Of a DNA stretch of 64,000 nucleotides, positions 1-13,458 are shown piece after piece. The stretch lies in the NCBI GenBank assembly GCA_030549495.1, contig JAUIRK010000627.1, positions 1-64,000 on the forward strand, read 5' to 3'. The notes beneath the pieces were generated by a model. That model saw nothing but the letters and a program-made list of their open reading frames with translations. It had not been told where the DNA came from and made no database searches. The stretch is from Nectonema munidae. Its lineage: Eukaryota > Nematomorpha > Nectonematoida > Nectonematidae. How positions within the stretch are numbered: position 1 is the stretch's first letter; every line of letters starts with the position of its first letter. A program made the position numbers and the translations under genes.

Positions 1-480
1 GTTTGTTGTTTATCTTTGAAAAAAAGATATTAGGGGAATCACATACATCATGAAGATAGTGAGACCAATCAAACAAATTAACATTCTCAATATATTTACT
101 AACAAAGAATCTTTTTTTGATATAAAAATTCTTAATTAAAGGAGAAACCGACAGTGTAACTAGTATTGGAATATGATCAGAAATATAATAAAACAAATTG
201 AAAGCTGAAAAACTATCTATAGAATTTGAGATAAAAAAATTATCTAGAAGAGTTTCAGAGGCAGGACGAGTTACTTTGGAAATTAGAGGCATGCAATTGT
301 GAGTTGAAAAAACATTTAAAAAAGATTGCACATAAAAAGATCTCTCTAGCTGAAAGAGATCGAAATTAAAGTCTCCTAGAAAAACTAGAAAACTAGAAAA
401 CTTTTCTAATTTGAGAAATTTGTTTTTTTTTAATATAAATTTAATAAAATATTGGTCCTAAGGAAAAGTTATAAAAACAA
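1..480 (-). mobile_element. LINE fragment, endonuclease domain
   Basis: Read on the minus strand, this stretch encodes part of an APE-type endonuclease of a non-LTR retrotransposon. The motif GDFNFDLF is followed by VTRPASETLLDNFF and then SDHIPILV, the usual order of the D-N core, the substrate loop and the SDH motif of LINE ORF2. The same three motifs occur in the longer element at 15.8-18.75 kb (GDFNFNLF, LTRPASDSLLDKIF, SDHLPILA), so the two are probably one lineage. The fragment is cut by the window edge, so its 3' part lies outside. Confidence 0.8.
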
Positions 481-2038
481 AATTACTATTTGCCCCGTGT
501 AGTATTTGAACAAAGGAATACACATACACACACATTTGAACACAGTTATATTGGAAAAGACTTACAGCTGTTTGCATAGTTCTCATCATCCCCATTTTAA
601 TTTTGCTTTTTGTGTATGCGTAAAATAAAGTGATCCATTCCTCTCATTTTATTTCATAAACTCTTTCTATCTAAAATAATAAGTCAAGGTGTTGACATCT
701 TTAGAAGTCAAAGTGAGTATCAAAATAAAAATCGTGATATGAATTCATTGCGAAGCAAAGGGGTTATGAGATTTGGCGATTCCGAGAGAGTCGTCAAAAG
801 CTTCATAGAATTAAAGCCGTTTCGGATAGAAAGAAAGGGAGATGTGGGACTTTACGAATATACTCCTTTTAGCAAGAACACAAACTAACTTCTATAAGTG
901 ATGTTGATGCTGCTGATATTTCATATACCTGGGATGAGCACATAACAGGATAAAAAGTGCCATACATTATTTGGTAATGTCTTATAAAGAGTCAGAAGTT
1001 AATTCTAAGTTTAATTTTTTTAATTTTAATCTCATACTTGTACACAAACAAACATAAAAGGTAAAGTAAAAACGAAATTAACAAAAAAATCAATAATAAT
1101 TATTATCATCAATGTCTTTTCTGTATTCTTGAGAAAGTAAGTTCTTTGTTGAAGGAATCTAGTTAAAAAAAGCTTTTCCAACTGGTTAATACCGTTTCTG
1201 CACGTTTAGAGAATAACTAGTTTATCATACGAACCACGTCAGATTGAGCAAAGAGGCCCATTGGCCCGCTAAGGTCATATACTGTGCCAATGAACGGTGA
1301 TTGGGAATGTTGTGAAAGGTGAAAGACTTCGATCTATACTGTATACAGAATATGTATTTTATAATAAGTATATACGCACATGGATTCAGCACAAACACAT
1401 ACAAACACACACACAGATTTTATATATACTTGGAATATCTATCATATTTAGCAGAAATGGTGGCCTAAAGTTCGCAAGTTCTACAGTTATGATGTTGCTT
1501 CGATGTATGAAAAAAATATATCCAAGATGAATTTAAAGGTCTAAATCAATTTTAATTAAATTTTTTGAAACAAGCACAATTTCACACACTAAGCATCCTT
1601 TTCTAAAAAAATTCAAAGAAATTTATGGATTTATTATCACTAAGCTCTACAATACATACATACATACACACATCTCTATCCACATATTCAGACTGATATT
1701 CTTTCATGCTAAAGAGATTTCCTTTATTCAGTATTTTTTAGCAAAGTTTCAGTGAAAAATTTTGCCAAGCCTGATGTAAATTTAATTTATTTTTCATTAA
1801 AAACTGATGGACGAAGTGATAAATATATCAGCACAAAGTAACTAAATTAAAGCTAATTTTATCTTAGCATATTTTGTTATTTCTTGTTTGCGAAATTTAG
1901 ATGTGCTCAAGATAACATTTAGAGCTGCCACTTTTCATTACCAAAATTAGTGTGAAAATATGAAGATATTCTTATTTCCACAAACTCATATACTATAATT
2001 GTTATCATATGTGAAACAATTTAATTCCATTAAGACAT
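481..2038. other. No gene seen; AT-rich intergenic
   Basis: I see only short AT-rich stretches and a small CA-rich run near 525-535. No open frame here looks coding, and I recognise no repeat termini. Confidence 0.5.
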
Positions 2039-2250
2039 AAAATGCCTATATTTTACAATGGTGACAGTGTGACATTGGTCACACGCAGTGTGTATTAGGC
2101 CTTGTATGCCTATCCTATAAAACGGAAACTTAAAAAGCCATTGCATATATAATGTCATTTTATGAGCTAAAATGTGCATATTTTCCAATGCTGACATGTC
2201 ACACTGGTCAAGGACAGTATGTAGTTTAGGCTTATATTATATTATAAAAA
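2039..2250 (+). repeat. Diverged tandem duplication, two units about 130 bp apart
   Basis: The stretch beginning at 2039 (AAAATGCCTATATTTTACAA) recurs at 2169 as AAAATGTGCATATTTTCCAA. Matching blocks follow in both: TGACA, CACTGGTCA or CATTGGTCA, CAGT, TTAGGC and ATTATAAAA. No coding sense is seen. It looks like an old local duplication. Confidence 0.6.
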
Positions 2251-2273
2251 CAACACATATAGAAACATCCAGT

Positions 2274-2291
2274 GGGGGGGGGGGGGGGGGG
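2274..2291 (+). repeat. Poly-G tract, 18 G
   Basis: An uninterrupted run of 18 G in otherwise very AT-rich sequence. Such runs are typical slippage tracts and often sit near MITE ends, but no matching terminus is seen here. Confidence 0.9.
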
Positions 2292-3097
2292 ATTTTTCGG
2301 TCCTCTCTTTTTTTTCTAAAATATTTAATATTTTTACAAAATTCTTGTGGGATCCCAACAAGTAATTATTTGCGAATCCAAGGGTGTTATTTATTTATTT
2401 ATTTTTTTTATGAAAAACAATCCAACCGGTCAAAAAAATCAATCAAACCTGTTAATCAATTTAAAAATATAGATTTCAAAATACATTTAAATTTCAAGAT
2501 TTTTTACTCAATATTTTTTTAATTTATTTGATGAATAATTCACTACAAATATTTCACCTGTCAGTAAATTAACTTTCACAGGTGAGTTAACGCCAAACAT
2601 ATTTTCTCATTATCTTAAAATAAACTTATCTATACAGAGCACATTGATCATGCTTAATTTTATTCTGAAAATATTTTTTGTCAATCGAGAAAAATATCAG
2701 TTACTGTTTACCTCTGGTTAATTTATGGTCAGATAATTTTTTTATATCATTTTTGAAAAATTTTCTTCTCATTTCCCAAATCGACCCTTCTCAATTTCAT
2801 CATGAAAGTATTTTTTGGCATTCTTCACATAAATAATACATTTCAATGCCGGTAAAATGGTTAACTATGTGGTTAATTCGACGTTACGTTAACTTCTATA
2901 TAGTTAAGCCAAATTGATAAAATAATATTCTCTCATGATATATAATAATAATTCTATCCATGTCATCAATAGTGATGCGATCAAATCTCTACTCAAAGCG
3001 ACATGAGAACATATTTGCTAAAAGCTGACAAAATTTTAATGTATATATCTTTATATCTCAAGAAATTTTTCAATAATAACCCTATAGATGAATTATT
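2292..3097. other. No gene seen
   Basis: AT-rich sequence with no recognisable gene, RNA or transposon end. Confidence 0.5.
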
Positions 3098-3520
3098 ATC
3101 ATCATCATCATCATCATCATCATCATTTATTTTTAGAAGGTGGTTTTTTCTCGTAAAAAAGGTACACCTTCCTTATTCAATATGGAATCATAATACAATG
3201 CATTTTTTAATTTCTTCCATTTACTTCTATCCGCGTTATCTTTCTCCTCTAAATTAAATCTTTTCAAATCTTTGTCAACCACGTTCTTCCATCACAGGTG
3301 CGGCCTTCCGTTTTTGGTTGTTCCTTCTATTTTCATCTTTGTCTTTGTAATAAAGTTCCATAATTCATAAGATTTTGTTGGAGCAGAAGTTTTACTGCCG
3401 GTTGCCCTTCCTGACGCAAACCCTCCTCCTTTCTCACTCTGGGCTTGGGACCAGACGATGGTGGAGTAATATAATATATTCAATGAAATTTTTTTATAAA
3501 AGTTGTAAATTAACATAGTA
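3098..3520 (-). mobile_element. RTE-type LINE 3' end with (ATG)n tail
   Basis: On the minus strand a degraded reading frame ends with a GRP...W...V...DL..F...E...DR.KW pattern (GRPHL, WKNVVDKDLKRFNLEEKDNA, DRSKWKKLK). This is the usual C-terminal region of RTE-clade reverse transcriptase proteins. It is followed within about 100 bp by a pure ATG trinucleotide run at 3098-3127, the typical RTE tail. Upstream lies a GC-richer segment (3390-3460) that belongs to the same element. The copy is 5'-truncated. A second RTE-like C-terminus lies at 41988-42230. Confidence 0.65.
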
Positions 3521-4574
3521 AAAAATATTATTGGCTGCTACTCTACCTAAGCCGAACACTTTTGGCACTCCATGATTCGATTATTTTTCCTTAATTTATA
3601 CTTCACTTCGTGTACTAAGGAGATAGCTTTGAACTTATATATCTCAATACGATCTCAATTGTTTGTCTACAGATTCGTTATCAGCTTCTACTCTCTACTG
3701 CATTTCTCCTATAGTTTATATGGTGTCTAATTTTGCTCTACATTCTATATTGATCCTTTTTTGGTAGCTCTACTTTCATTAAAAATTCATTTTGTGCAAT
3801 TTGGGTTCGAATAAACCTTTTTCCGATATTTATTTAGAACAGAATTTACGCCAAAGTATTTCTATTGGAAAAAACCTCTTGGTTGATCTTGGCTTTTTTT
3901 ATCAACCTCCATGTGTTAGGTGATATCAATAGCGCCCTGGATATTCGTTACCCAATCCTTTTTCATATTTTGATTCTGATTTTCAAAATCCTATTCTAAT
4001 TCTGATTATGAATAATAAAAAACATATGTGTTGATATTTACAATCCACATTAGTTAGCAATGGAAAGATGGATTGCTTTTGTTTCCAGTAACTTATTGGA
4101 TCTGTAAAAATACTTAATGGCAGATATACATGATTTCGGGCAGTAGGAATGAAATAATCCTTCTCTACCCGTGATTTCTACTCTGTGTCCAAAATCATCT
4201 AATTATGTTGCTCCGATAGGAAAGGTATTATAAAGCTCATTTCTTAGTTTTTCGCAAAACTCTTCTCTTTCTCCAGATGTATACCAGCGAAGCTTCCAGC
4301 GCTAAAATTATTTAGAGAATTTAATTTTAATTTTGATTCTGATTTTGGATTAAAAAAAATAATTATGATTCTCCTTACGATTTTAGAATCTTCTGTGACT
4401 TGATTATAATCATAATCGCCTCCAACTTTAGTCTTCATGTTATTCTTTATAACCATCTTTTTTGAATTACAAAAAGTTTTCCACCTTCATAATCTAAAAG
4501 ACTCTCTGTTTCACACTAAAGGATAAAAATAGTCAATTTCTATACACATTTATAAAAATTTTTGACAATAGTTA
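3521..4574. other. No gene seen
   Basis: AT-rich sequence. The short minus-strand frame at 4244-4456 is low-complexity and I do not support it as a gene. Confidence 0.4.
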
Positions 4575-4960
4575 TATCTTAACATTGATTTCTTCACGTT
4601 AGTGATTTGATGATTGAAATCTTAGCTAATAAGATAAACGTTCAAGGATTTTATATTCACAAGAGTAGATCTTTTTCACGGTCAAGATAATTTTTGAAAC
4701 ACTCAATGCTAGATTATTTCACTACTTCATAGTTCATTGGAAAACAATAAATCTTCCGTGTGGATAAGTTACAAACTTCCTTCGTAAAACTATACATCAC
4801 CTGAAAGGACTAGTACCTTGATAATATAAAATCGAGGTCTATTATAGATCTTATTAAACGCGTAACTATTTCATCTTCCTTATGATCATGCGTTCTAATT
4901 TCAATGTCCGGCTTGAAGTCCCTTACTTTTCTCATACTCATATATATGTACTATCAAAAC
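4575..4960 (-). repeat. Unclassified dispersed family, copy 1
   Basis: This stretch matches 24.0-24.3 kb. At DNA level TTAGTGATTTGATGATTG and then ATCTTAGCTAATAAGATAAA recur there with few changes. On the minus strand the protein-level match is KEVCNLSTRKIYCFPMNYEV and FKNYLDREKDLL here, against KINRIPINYQVLK and FKKNLDREKEAHRLRRK there. Preservation of reading sense suggests a coding ancestor, now interrupted. I do not recognise the protein. Confidence 0.5.
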
Positions 4961-6198
4961 AATGAAAACGATGGTGAAAAAAAACTTGAGAGAAATGAAA
5001 ATATTGTATTAAAAATTCATTTTAACTTTGAAGAATATTTTTAGCAGGAATTAAACTCCAATTCTCCAATTGTTTTCTTTTCAACTCCATGGTTACATGG
5101 AACACTATTCCACTAAAAATTCGTTATTTAAAAAATATAAAATCATCCAAAAATCTTTCTTTTAACATATGAATTTTTTTTCCCCATCATAATTTATATA
5201 TATTTTTTTTTCTTAGAATCAAATCTGTATTGTAATTAATTTTTACATAATTATTTTAACAATAATCTCTCTTTTCGCTGCCTTTTTTTGTTTTTATCAT
5301 TTAGAATTGCCTGCACTCTTCTTCCTTCATGAATGATCAAAGCCACTCTCAATCTCCAAAGTTCAACACTTACTCCTCAGAAAATATAATCAACAACAAT
5401 ATCATAAAATTTTATATATTCATATATTTATTCGATATGTTTTTGTACTTTTCTTACTCTCATCATGGGTTTTTTTTAATCTATCATCATTTCACTTCAA
5501 TAAAATTTGATTCACCATTTCTTTTTTTTTCATACTGAAGTATTTTAAAAATTCAAACAATAATTCTCATTGTAGTTGGAAAGATGATAGATTTTTTTCC
5601 CATTCCAGCCTATAAGCATATGTTTCTGCTCGAAAAATTTTTCTAATAGACGTAATAAACTTACTTACTTACTTAATTAGAATTTTTTAAGGATGATTTT
5701 CAATCAAAAACATACCGAATTTGATTTTTTCAAAAATGTCAAAGCAGATAGATAATTCCACACATTTTTGCACCTTAGTTGCGAAAACAAAGCTTTTAAA
5801 TAGATAAAAAGATATTTTATTTAAATGAAGGTATGTTTTTGATATAATTTTCAGGGAAACATCACTAATTCTATTTACATTTTGACACCTTTTTTTCTAA
5901 CAGTAATGCTCAAAACTGAACCAAGAAATGTAGCAACTATCGTCAATTTACTATACAAAATATTTAACTTAAAATATGAATGAATATTTTTTTAAGAAAT
6001 CTTTTAGCTAGACTAGCTAATTTGATTGACATTTTATACCCTAATTACGACAATGGAGTCCAAAAATGAAAGGAGCATATTTGATGTAGAATCTAGAGGA
6101 TGCGGATGTCAGAATTAATTTTTTTAACGGATGCAGTTATCATAATTGCTATTCTGAGCAAACGCAAATTTTATACTTCTTAAAAATTTAGAGGGAAG
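4961..6198. other. No gene seen; short (ACTT)n after AATAAA at 5659-5682
   Basis: The only structured item is AATAAA followed by three ACTT units at about 5659-5682. It resembles the short-tandem tails of LINE 3' ends at 18.74 and 62.08 kb and may mark the end of a dead LINE copy on the plus strand. The stretch 5860-5990 has a weak match to 31.58-31.76 kb, probably an old dispersed repeat. Confidence 0.35.
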
Positions 6199-6206
6199 AT
6201 GTCAAT

Positions 6207-6496
6207 CAGGTGCGCACATCCTCAAAATTTTGGAGGGGGGGGCAAACTTTTTTTTTATAATTTTCAAAATTTATTATAAAAGAATAGATGTGGAAAAAAT
6301 AGATTTTAAATATTCATTCTAAGACTTAACCTTAAAACAAGAAAAGTAATATCGAAAATATACTCAGAAGGCAAACAAGTCTAATAAATACTATAAAAAA
6401 GTTATATAATTCAGAAAAAAATTTCGCCCCCCTCCCCCTGGAAATCACATTGGGGGCCGTCGCCCCCCCCCCCCTTCTTCCGGATGTGCGCCCCTG
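6207..6496. mobile_element. hAT-type MITE, 290 bp, with target duplication
   Basis: Terminal inverted repeats begin CAGGTGCGCACATCC on the left and CAGGGGCGCACATCC on the right (reverse complement). Each is followed by a G- or C-rich run. The 8-bp flanks are ATGTCAAT (6199-6206) and GTGTCAAT (6497-6504), 7 of 8 identical, as expected of a hAT target duplication. There is no coding content, so it is non-autonomous. Confidence 0.85.
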
Positions 6497-6504
6497 GTGT
6501 CAAT

Positions 6505-7228
6505 GTATATGTGTTATAATAAAGAAAAACTTATGGTAAAAATTGAAAAATTCTGAAAGAAAAATATTTTAAAATTGCGAATGTTGATGTTATTGTGAAT
6601 CTTGAAACTTAGATGATCCGTGGATAAGGATTTAAAAGCATGTAAAAAATTTTGCGGATATTCGATACATCTCTACATTACACACTAGTTAGTCAGAATT
6701 AAGCTCATGAAGAACAACAAAAACACTATTTTGATCAATAAAAACTTGCAAATTTAACAAGAAAATAGACAAAAGAGAAGGGTTTCATCTGCTTTCTGCT
6801 TGACTTAAGTTGAAAGAGATTCATTCATTGAGTCGAAATATTCTTTTTAATAAAACTTTACCTTCCTTGCTTATATTTTGCAATACAGAATATGACAGCC
6901 ATTCAGCATCACCCTTCTGTATTGTTTTATTTAAACAATTATGGAAGTTAAAGACGTCTTGTTTTTGGCGGAAAATATTTAACCAATTCCTTTTAATGCC
7001 CTTTTTCGTTTAATAATGACAAGAACTTATTTGTAAGTGGAAGGAGAGGAGACGGGGTTTTTCGAAGTTGGGTAGGAGGGAGTGCCCCTAATTGCCTCTC
7101 TAGCTACGCCTCCACTTGGAGTTAAGCTAGAGAGCTAAAAAGCTAATATTAAAATTAAATCATGTTATAAAAATGAAAGATAATAGTATTTGTAATAAAA
7201 AAAACATACAAAAGGTGATGGAAATGTT
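6505..7228. other. No gene seen; possible transposon end near 7060-7125
   Basis: Mostly AT-rich. A GC-richer patch ending CTAGCTACGCCTCCA resembles a hAT-type terminus, but I found no partner end or target duplication. Confidence 0.35.
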
Positions 7229-9730
7229 TTATTTAATTAAACTTTCAAGTTGTAAAATGACATTTGAAATGACATGATTTTCGTTTGATGTGGAATTGTC
7301 AGGCACGCAGATTTTTAAGCAATCAATTGCTCTTGAAATATTTACTTCATTCTGACTTTTGAATCCTTCATTGCGCTCAGTTTCAAGTTTTATTGCATGT
7401 GACTTTGTAAGATGTGCAAAAGTTTCATAAAACCGTTTGAAACATTCTAAAGAAAAAATGAAATTATCAACTTTGCAAAAATTTTGAAGTGTATTTGATG
7501 TTTTAAAAAGTTTTACAAAACTTTTTTCAAAATTTAAAGACGATATTGGTGCACTCAAATCAAAATGTTTAAAGCATTTCCTCTGACTTTCACCGAGAAA
7601 TTGGTACTTAAAATGCAAAAGCCGAACTACTGATGAGCGCTTAGAATAAGTTGGCAAAATAGTAGAAAAAAGGGAGGAGTATGTGTGCCAGATATCTTTC
7701 TGTTCTAAAGATAAGACAACTTCAATCATAACATTTGTAAATTCAAAACACAATGCTTCAGCATACTTGTCAGCATTACGATAACTTTCAAGCCAAGGAA
7801 GTTTGCTGAAAATTTTGAAAAAATATTCCAAAAATACTGACATGACATCTTTTAAAGCATCAATTGTTGGCACAGTCATCTCAATCAAGGAGATAGATTT
7901 AAGTGAAAAAAGAAGTTCAAAATAATTCTTCTTTGTTACGTGCTGAGAACTTGAGGACAGAATGTCTTTTGATTGAGAAATAAAGCTATTTATTGGAAAA
8001 CGAACACTTTTTGACATCTTTTGATCGACACATTGAAGTGAAATAAAATGCAAAATAGTGATTTGATGCAGTTCAGCATGTTTTAATATGAACTCTTTTA
8101 TATCGATAGAAAATGAATTAAAAAGATTTACTAAAAAGTAGAGGACATGATTAGCTATCGATAAGAAATAGCAGTCAAGATCTTTGACAAGATAAATAAA
8201 TAAATCTAAAACTCTAACAAAATATGTTTTACCGAGAGAAATTGGGAAAAAGAGGGATAAGACAATGATCAAATCACAAGCAAGCGTGAACAATCTGATA
8301 TCAAAGGAGAGAAAATGTAAAAATAGCAGATGTTCACATTTCAAAAAAAGATCATTTGAGCAGGATAAAAGTAATGGCACTAAAGAATATACGATATGCG
8401 ATTTGAGATCAAGGTGCAAGCTTACTAAAGCGTTATTCTGATAAGAATATTTTACGTGGAAAAAGGTGTGCACTACTTTATATTTCATGAAGATGTGATC
8501 CAGCAATGTCAAATCATTATCCAAGAGTATCCATAGAGAGCGTAATCTATCATCTCCCCTTGCTAGCTCATTAGCAATTTCAAGAAATAAGAATAAATGA
8601 TAAACATCAAGAGACAAATCGTTCTCCGAGTCTGATTCCACAGTGCTAGGCGAGGTTAAAATTTGTGAAAAAAAGAGAACATTATCACAAACTAATGGAA
8701 TGATGATGCTAGTACAGGAACCAATCTTTTCCTCCACTTCTTTCTTGACCAAATCTTTAATGTGTACAGAAGTTAATACGGCAATACTAACGGATTGGAT
8801 CGAGAGGAGAAGAAACTTCAATTTTTTAATAAAGTTTACATCTAGAAATAGAGAACTCTTAAATGAGTGTATTACATGAAGCATTACTTTGAGGTAATCG
8901 TTAATGACTTTTACAATACTCAATATTTCGGCTTCATTGTAGGTAGTTAAAATTTGATGACATAACTTTTCGCAAAAGGAAATAACTTTCTTAGTTAACA
9001 GAGAAAAAAAGTTTAAAAAAGAATATGACTGAGACAAGAGCACGCTATTAATCTTCATGAATTTGACAAGTTTTTTTAAAAACACCAAAGAACTCGTTCC
9101 ACTATCATACGCGTCAATACAAAAGCAAAACTCTTCAATCGATTTGAGTAAAATGGGCATTGATGCATCCCTTTCATCAATTTTGCAAGTCAGGAGCAAG
9201 TTGAATTGACAAACATGCAAAGCTTTTATCTTTTCAAAGAAATGTAAAGCATACAATTGTTTTTTGATGATGATGGTATCACTTTCACACGATTCAAAAT
9301 ATATTTGACATTTGCGCTGAAATGTCAATAAGGCGTGCACACTAACAAATTGTAGAGACACGATTTGCGAAAATTCAATGGGCGTATCCTTGGCTCTTTC
9401 AAGAAGGAATGTTAGAAGTTCGTTAAGGAATGCAACTAAAATTTCAAAGTATGCTACTTGTTGTGAGATATTGATATCATTATTATTATTATTATCAAGG
9501 CAGATATCAGCAATTGTAAAATTACTTACAAGGTGATCTACCTTTGAACTCAACAATAATTTATTTTCATTGAATACTTCCTCAAAAGAATTAGGCGATA
9601 CTTTAAACAAGTCTTTGAAAGAAATAGATAAGAGTTTAACTTTATTGCTAAGTTCAATTTCGTTATTTTTTTGACCTAGTAATAAATAAACATCTTGAAA
9701 ATGTGCTTGCACTACATCAACTTCAGACAT
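7229..9730 (-). CDS. FIRRM (C1orf112)-like protein, 833 aa
   Basis: This is one open frame of 833 codons with ATG at 9730 and a TAA stop immediately upstream in frame, so no longer start is available without splicing. A poly(A) signal AATAAA overlaps the stop (about 7228-7233). The protein is all-helical in character, Leu/Phe-rich, with no signal peptide or membrane anchor. Human FIRRM is about 853 aa, and three segments read like it in the same order: LKKLVKFMKINSVLLSQ... with LLTKKVISFCEKL (residues 220-260), the VEEKIGSCTSIIIPLVCDN block (near 340), and EFILKHAELHQ followed by ILHFISLQ (near 560), compared with EFIQKF and WQHISFQ. FIRRM partners the AAA ATPase FIGNL1 to limit RAD51 filaments in recombination and crosslink repair. 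Assignment is by remembered similarity, not a search. No introns are visible. Confidence 0.55.
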   Translation of the reverse strand: MSEVDVVQAHFQDVYLLLGQKNNEIELSNKVKLLSISFKDLFKVSPNSFEEVFNENKLLLSSKVDHLVSNFTIADICLDNNNNNDINISQQVAYFEILVAFLNELLTFLLERAKDTPIEFSQIVSLQFVSVHALLTFQRKCQIYFESCESDTIIIKKQLYALHFFEKIKALHVCQFNLLLTCKIDERDASMPILLKSIEEFCFCIDAYDSGTSSLVFLKKLVKFMKINSVLLSQSYSFLNFFSLLTKKVISFCEKLCHQILTTYNEAEILSIVKVINDYLKVMLHVIHSFKSSLFLDVNFIKKLKFLLLSIQSVSIAVLTSVHIKDLVKKEVEEKIGSCTSIIIPLVCDNVLFFSQILTSPSTVESDSENDLSLDVYHLFLFLEIANELARGDDRLRSLWILLDNDLTLLDHIFMKYKVVHTFFHVKYSYQNNALVSLHLDLKSHIVYSLVPLLLSCSNDLFLKCEHLLFLHFLSFDIRLFTLACDLIIVLSLFFPISLGKTYFVRVLDLFIYLVKDLDCYFLSIANHVLYFLVNLFNSFSIDIKEFILKHAELHQITILHFISLQCVDQKMSKSVRFPINSFISQSKDILSSSSQHVTKKNYFELLFSLKSISLIEMTVPTIDALKDVMSVFLEYFFKIFSKLPWLESYRNADKYAEALCFEFTNVMIEVVLSLEQKDIWHTYSSLFSTILPTYSKRSSVVRLLHFKYQFLGESQRKCFKHFDLSAPISSLNFEKSFVKLFKTSNTLQNFCKVDNFIFSLECFKRFYETFAHLTKSHAIKLETERNEGFKSQNEVNISRAIDCLKICVPDNSTSNENHVISNVILQLESLIK

Positions 9731-10523
9731 TTAAGTTTTGGTGTTTTAAAACATTTTTATGATCTACAAAATAAGTCAATGTATATGTCTATACAATATT
9801 TTCAAAATTAAATTATGAAAAATGAATATTCATTTGCAAATATATATATAATATATATAAGTTCATACTTTTAAGAAAAATGCATACTCTGTATTGGTTA
9901 GATTGATTGAGGAAATAAAATACCGACAGCGTTAAAATACTTTGAAACCTTTTTTCGTTATATAAATTTTTTTCATGGAAAATAAGAGAAAAATGCAACA
10001 AGATGTCGGAGCCACATTCGTGTGTTAAGTGTAGCAATACAGCCAGACCCGATTTATATGACGCTGTTGGCTTGAAATATATTTGTCTTGTTGTAAAAAA
10101 TCACCAAGGATTTATAGTTTCAGAAGAATGAATAGTTTAGGACAAAATACTTTTTAGTTATCAAATACAGTAAATATGAAATGCTATAAAAATACACAAA
10201 GTAAAACATTGTCGCACGTTTTGAAAAGGAGACAGAATCAAAAACGTAAAATTATTAGGACTTCCGGTCTGATTTTAAAAAATGAAGGCTTAAAAATTTT
10301 TTAAATTAAGAAATGAATTTTTTTTTATTTAACAACCTTGTAAAGGAACAATGCTCAGTTTATGAGTAAAAAGTTTTTGGAAAAGATTTTTAAACTAAAT
10401 ACTTTTCAAAAAATAATTTAATTTAGTTTTTGAAATAAAATTTAAAAAGTAATATAATTTATTGGGCACAGGATTTAAAACGGTGAATTTTCGCCGACAC
10501 TCGGCTTTATCAAACCACTATAC
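9731..10523. other. 5' flank of the FIRRM-like gene; no gene seen
   Basis: AT-rich sequence that would include the promoter of the minus-strand gene. A (TA)n-rich run lies at 9840-9860. No distinct core promoter element can be called. The last 8 bases (10516-10523, CACTATAC) are the left target duplication of the hAT element that follows. Confidence 0.5.
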
Positions 10524-13450
<2,927 letters not shown>

Positions 13451-13458
13451 TACTATAC

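Noticed and set aside
3003-3257. Plus-strand frame with a run of Ser codons
   Set aside because: The Ser run is the (ATG)n tail of the minus-strand RTE fragment read in another frame.
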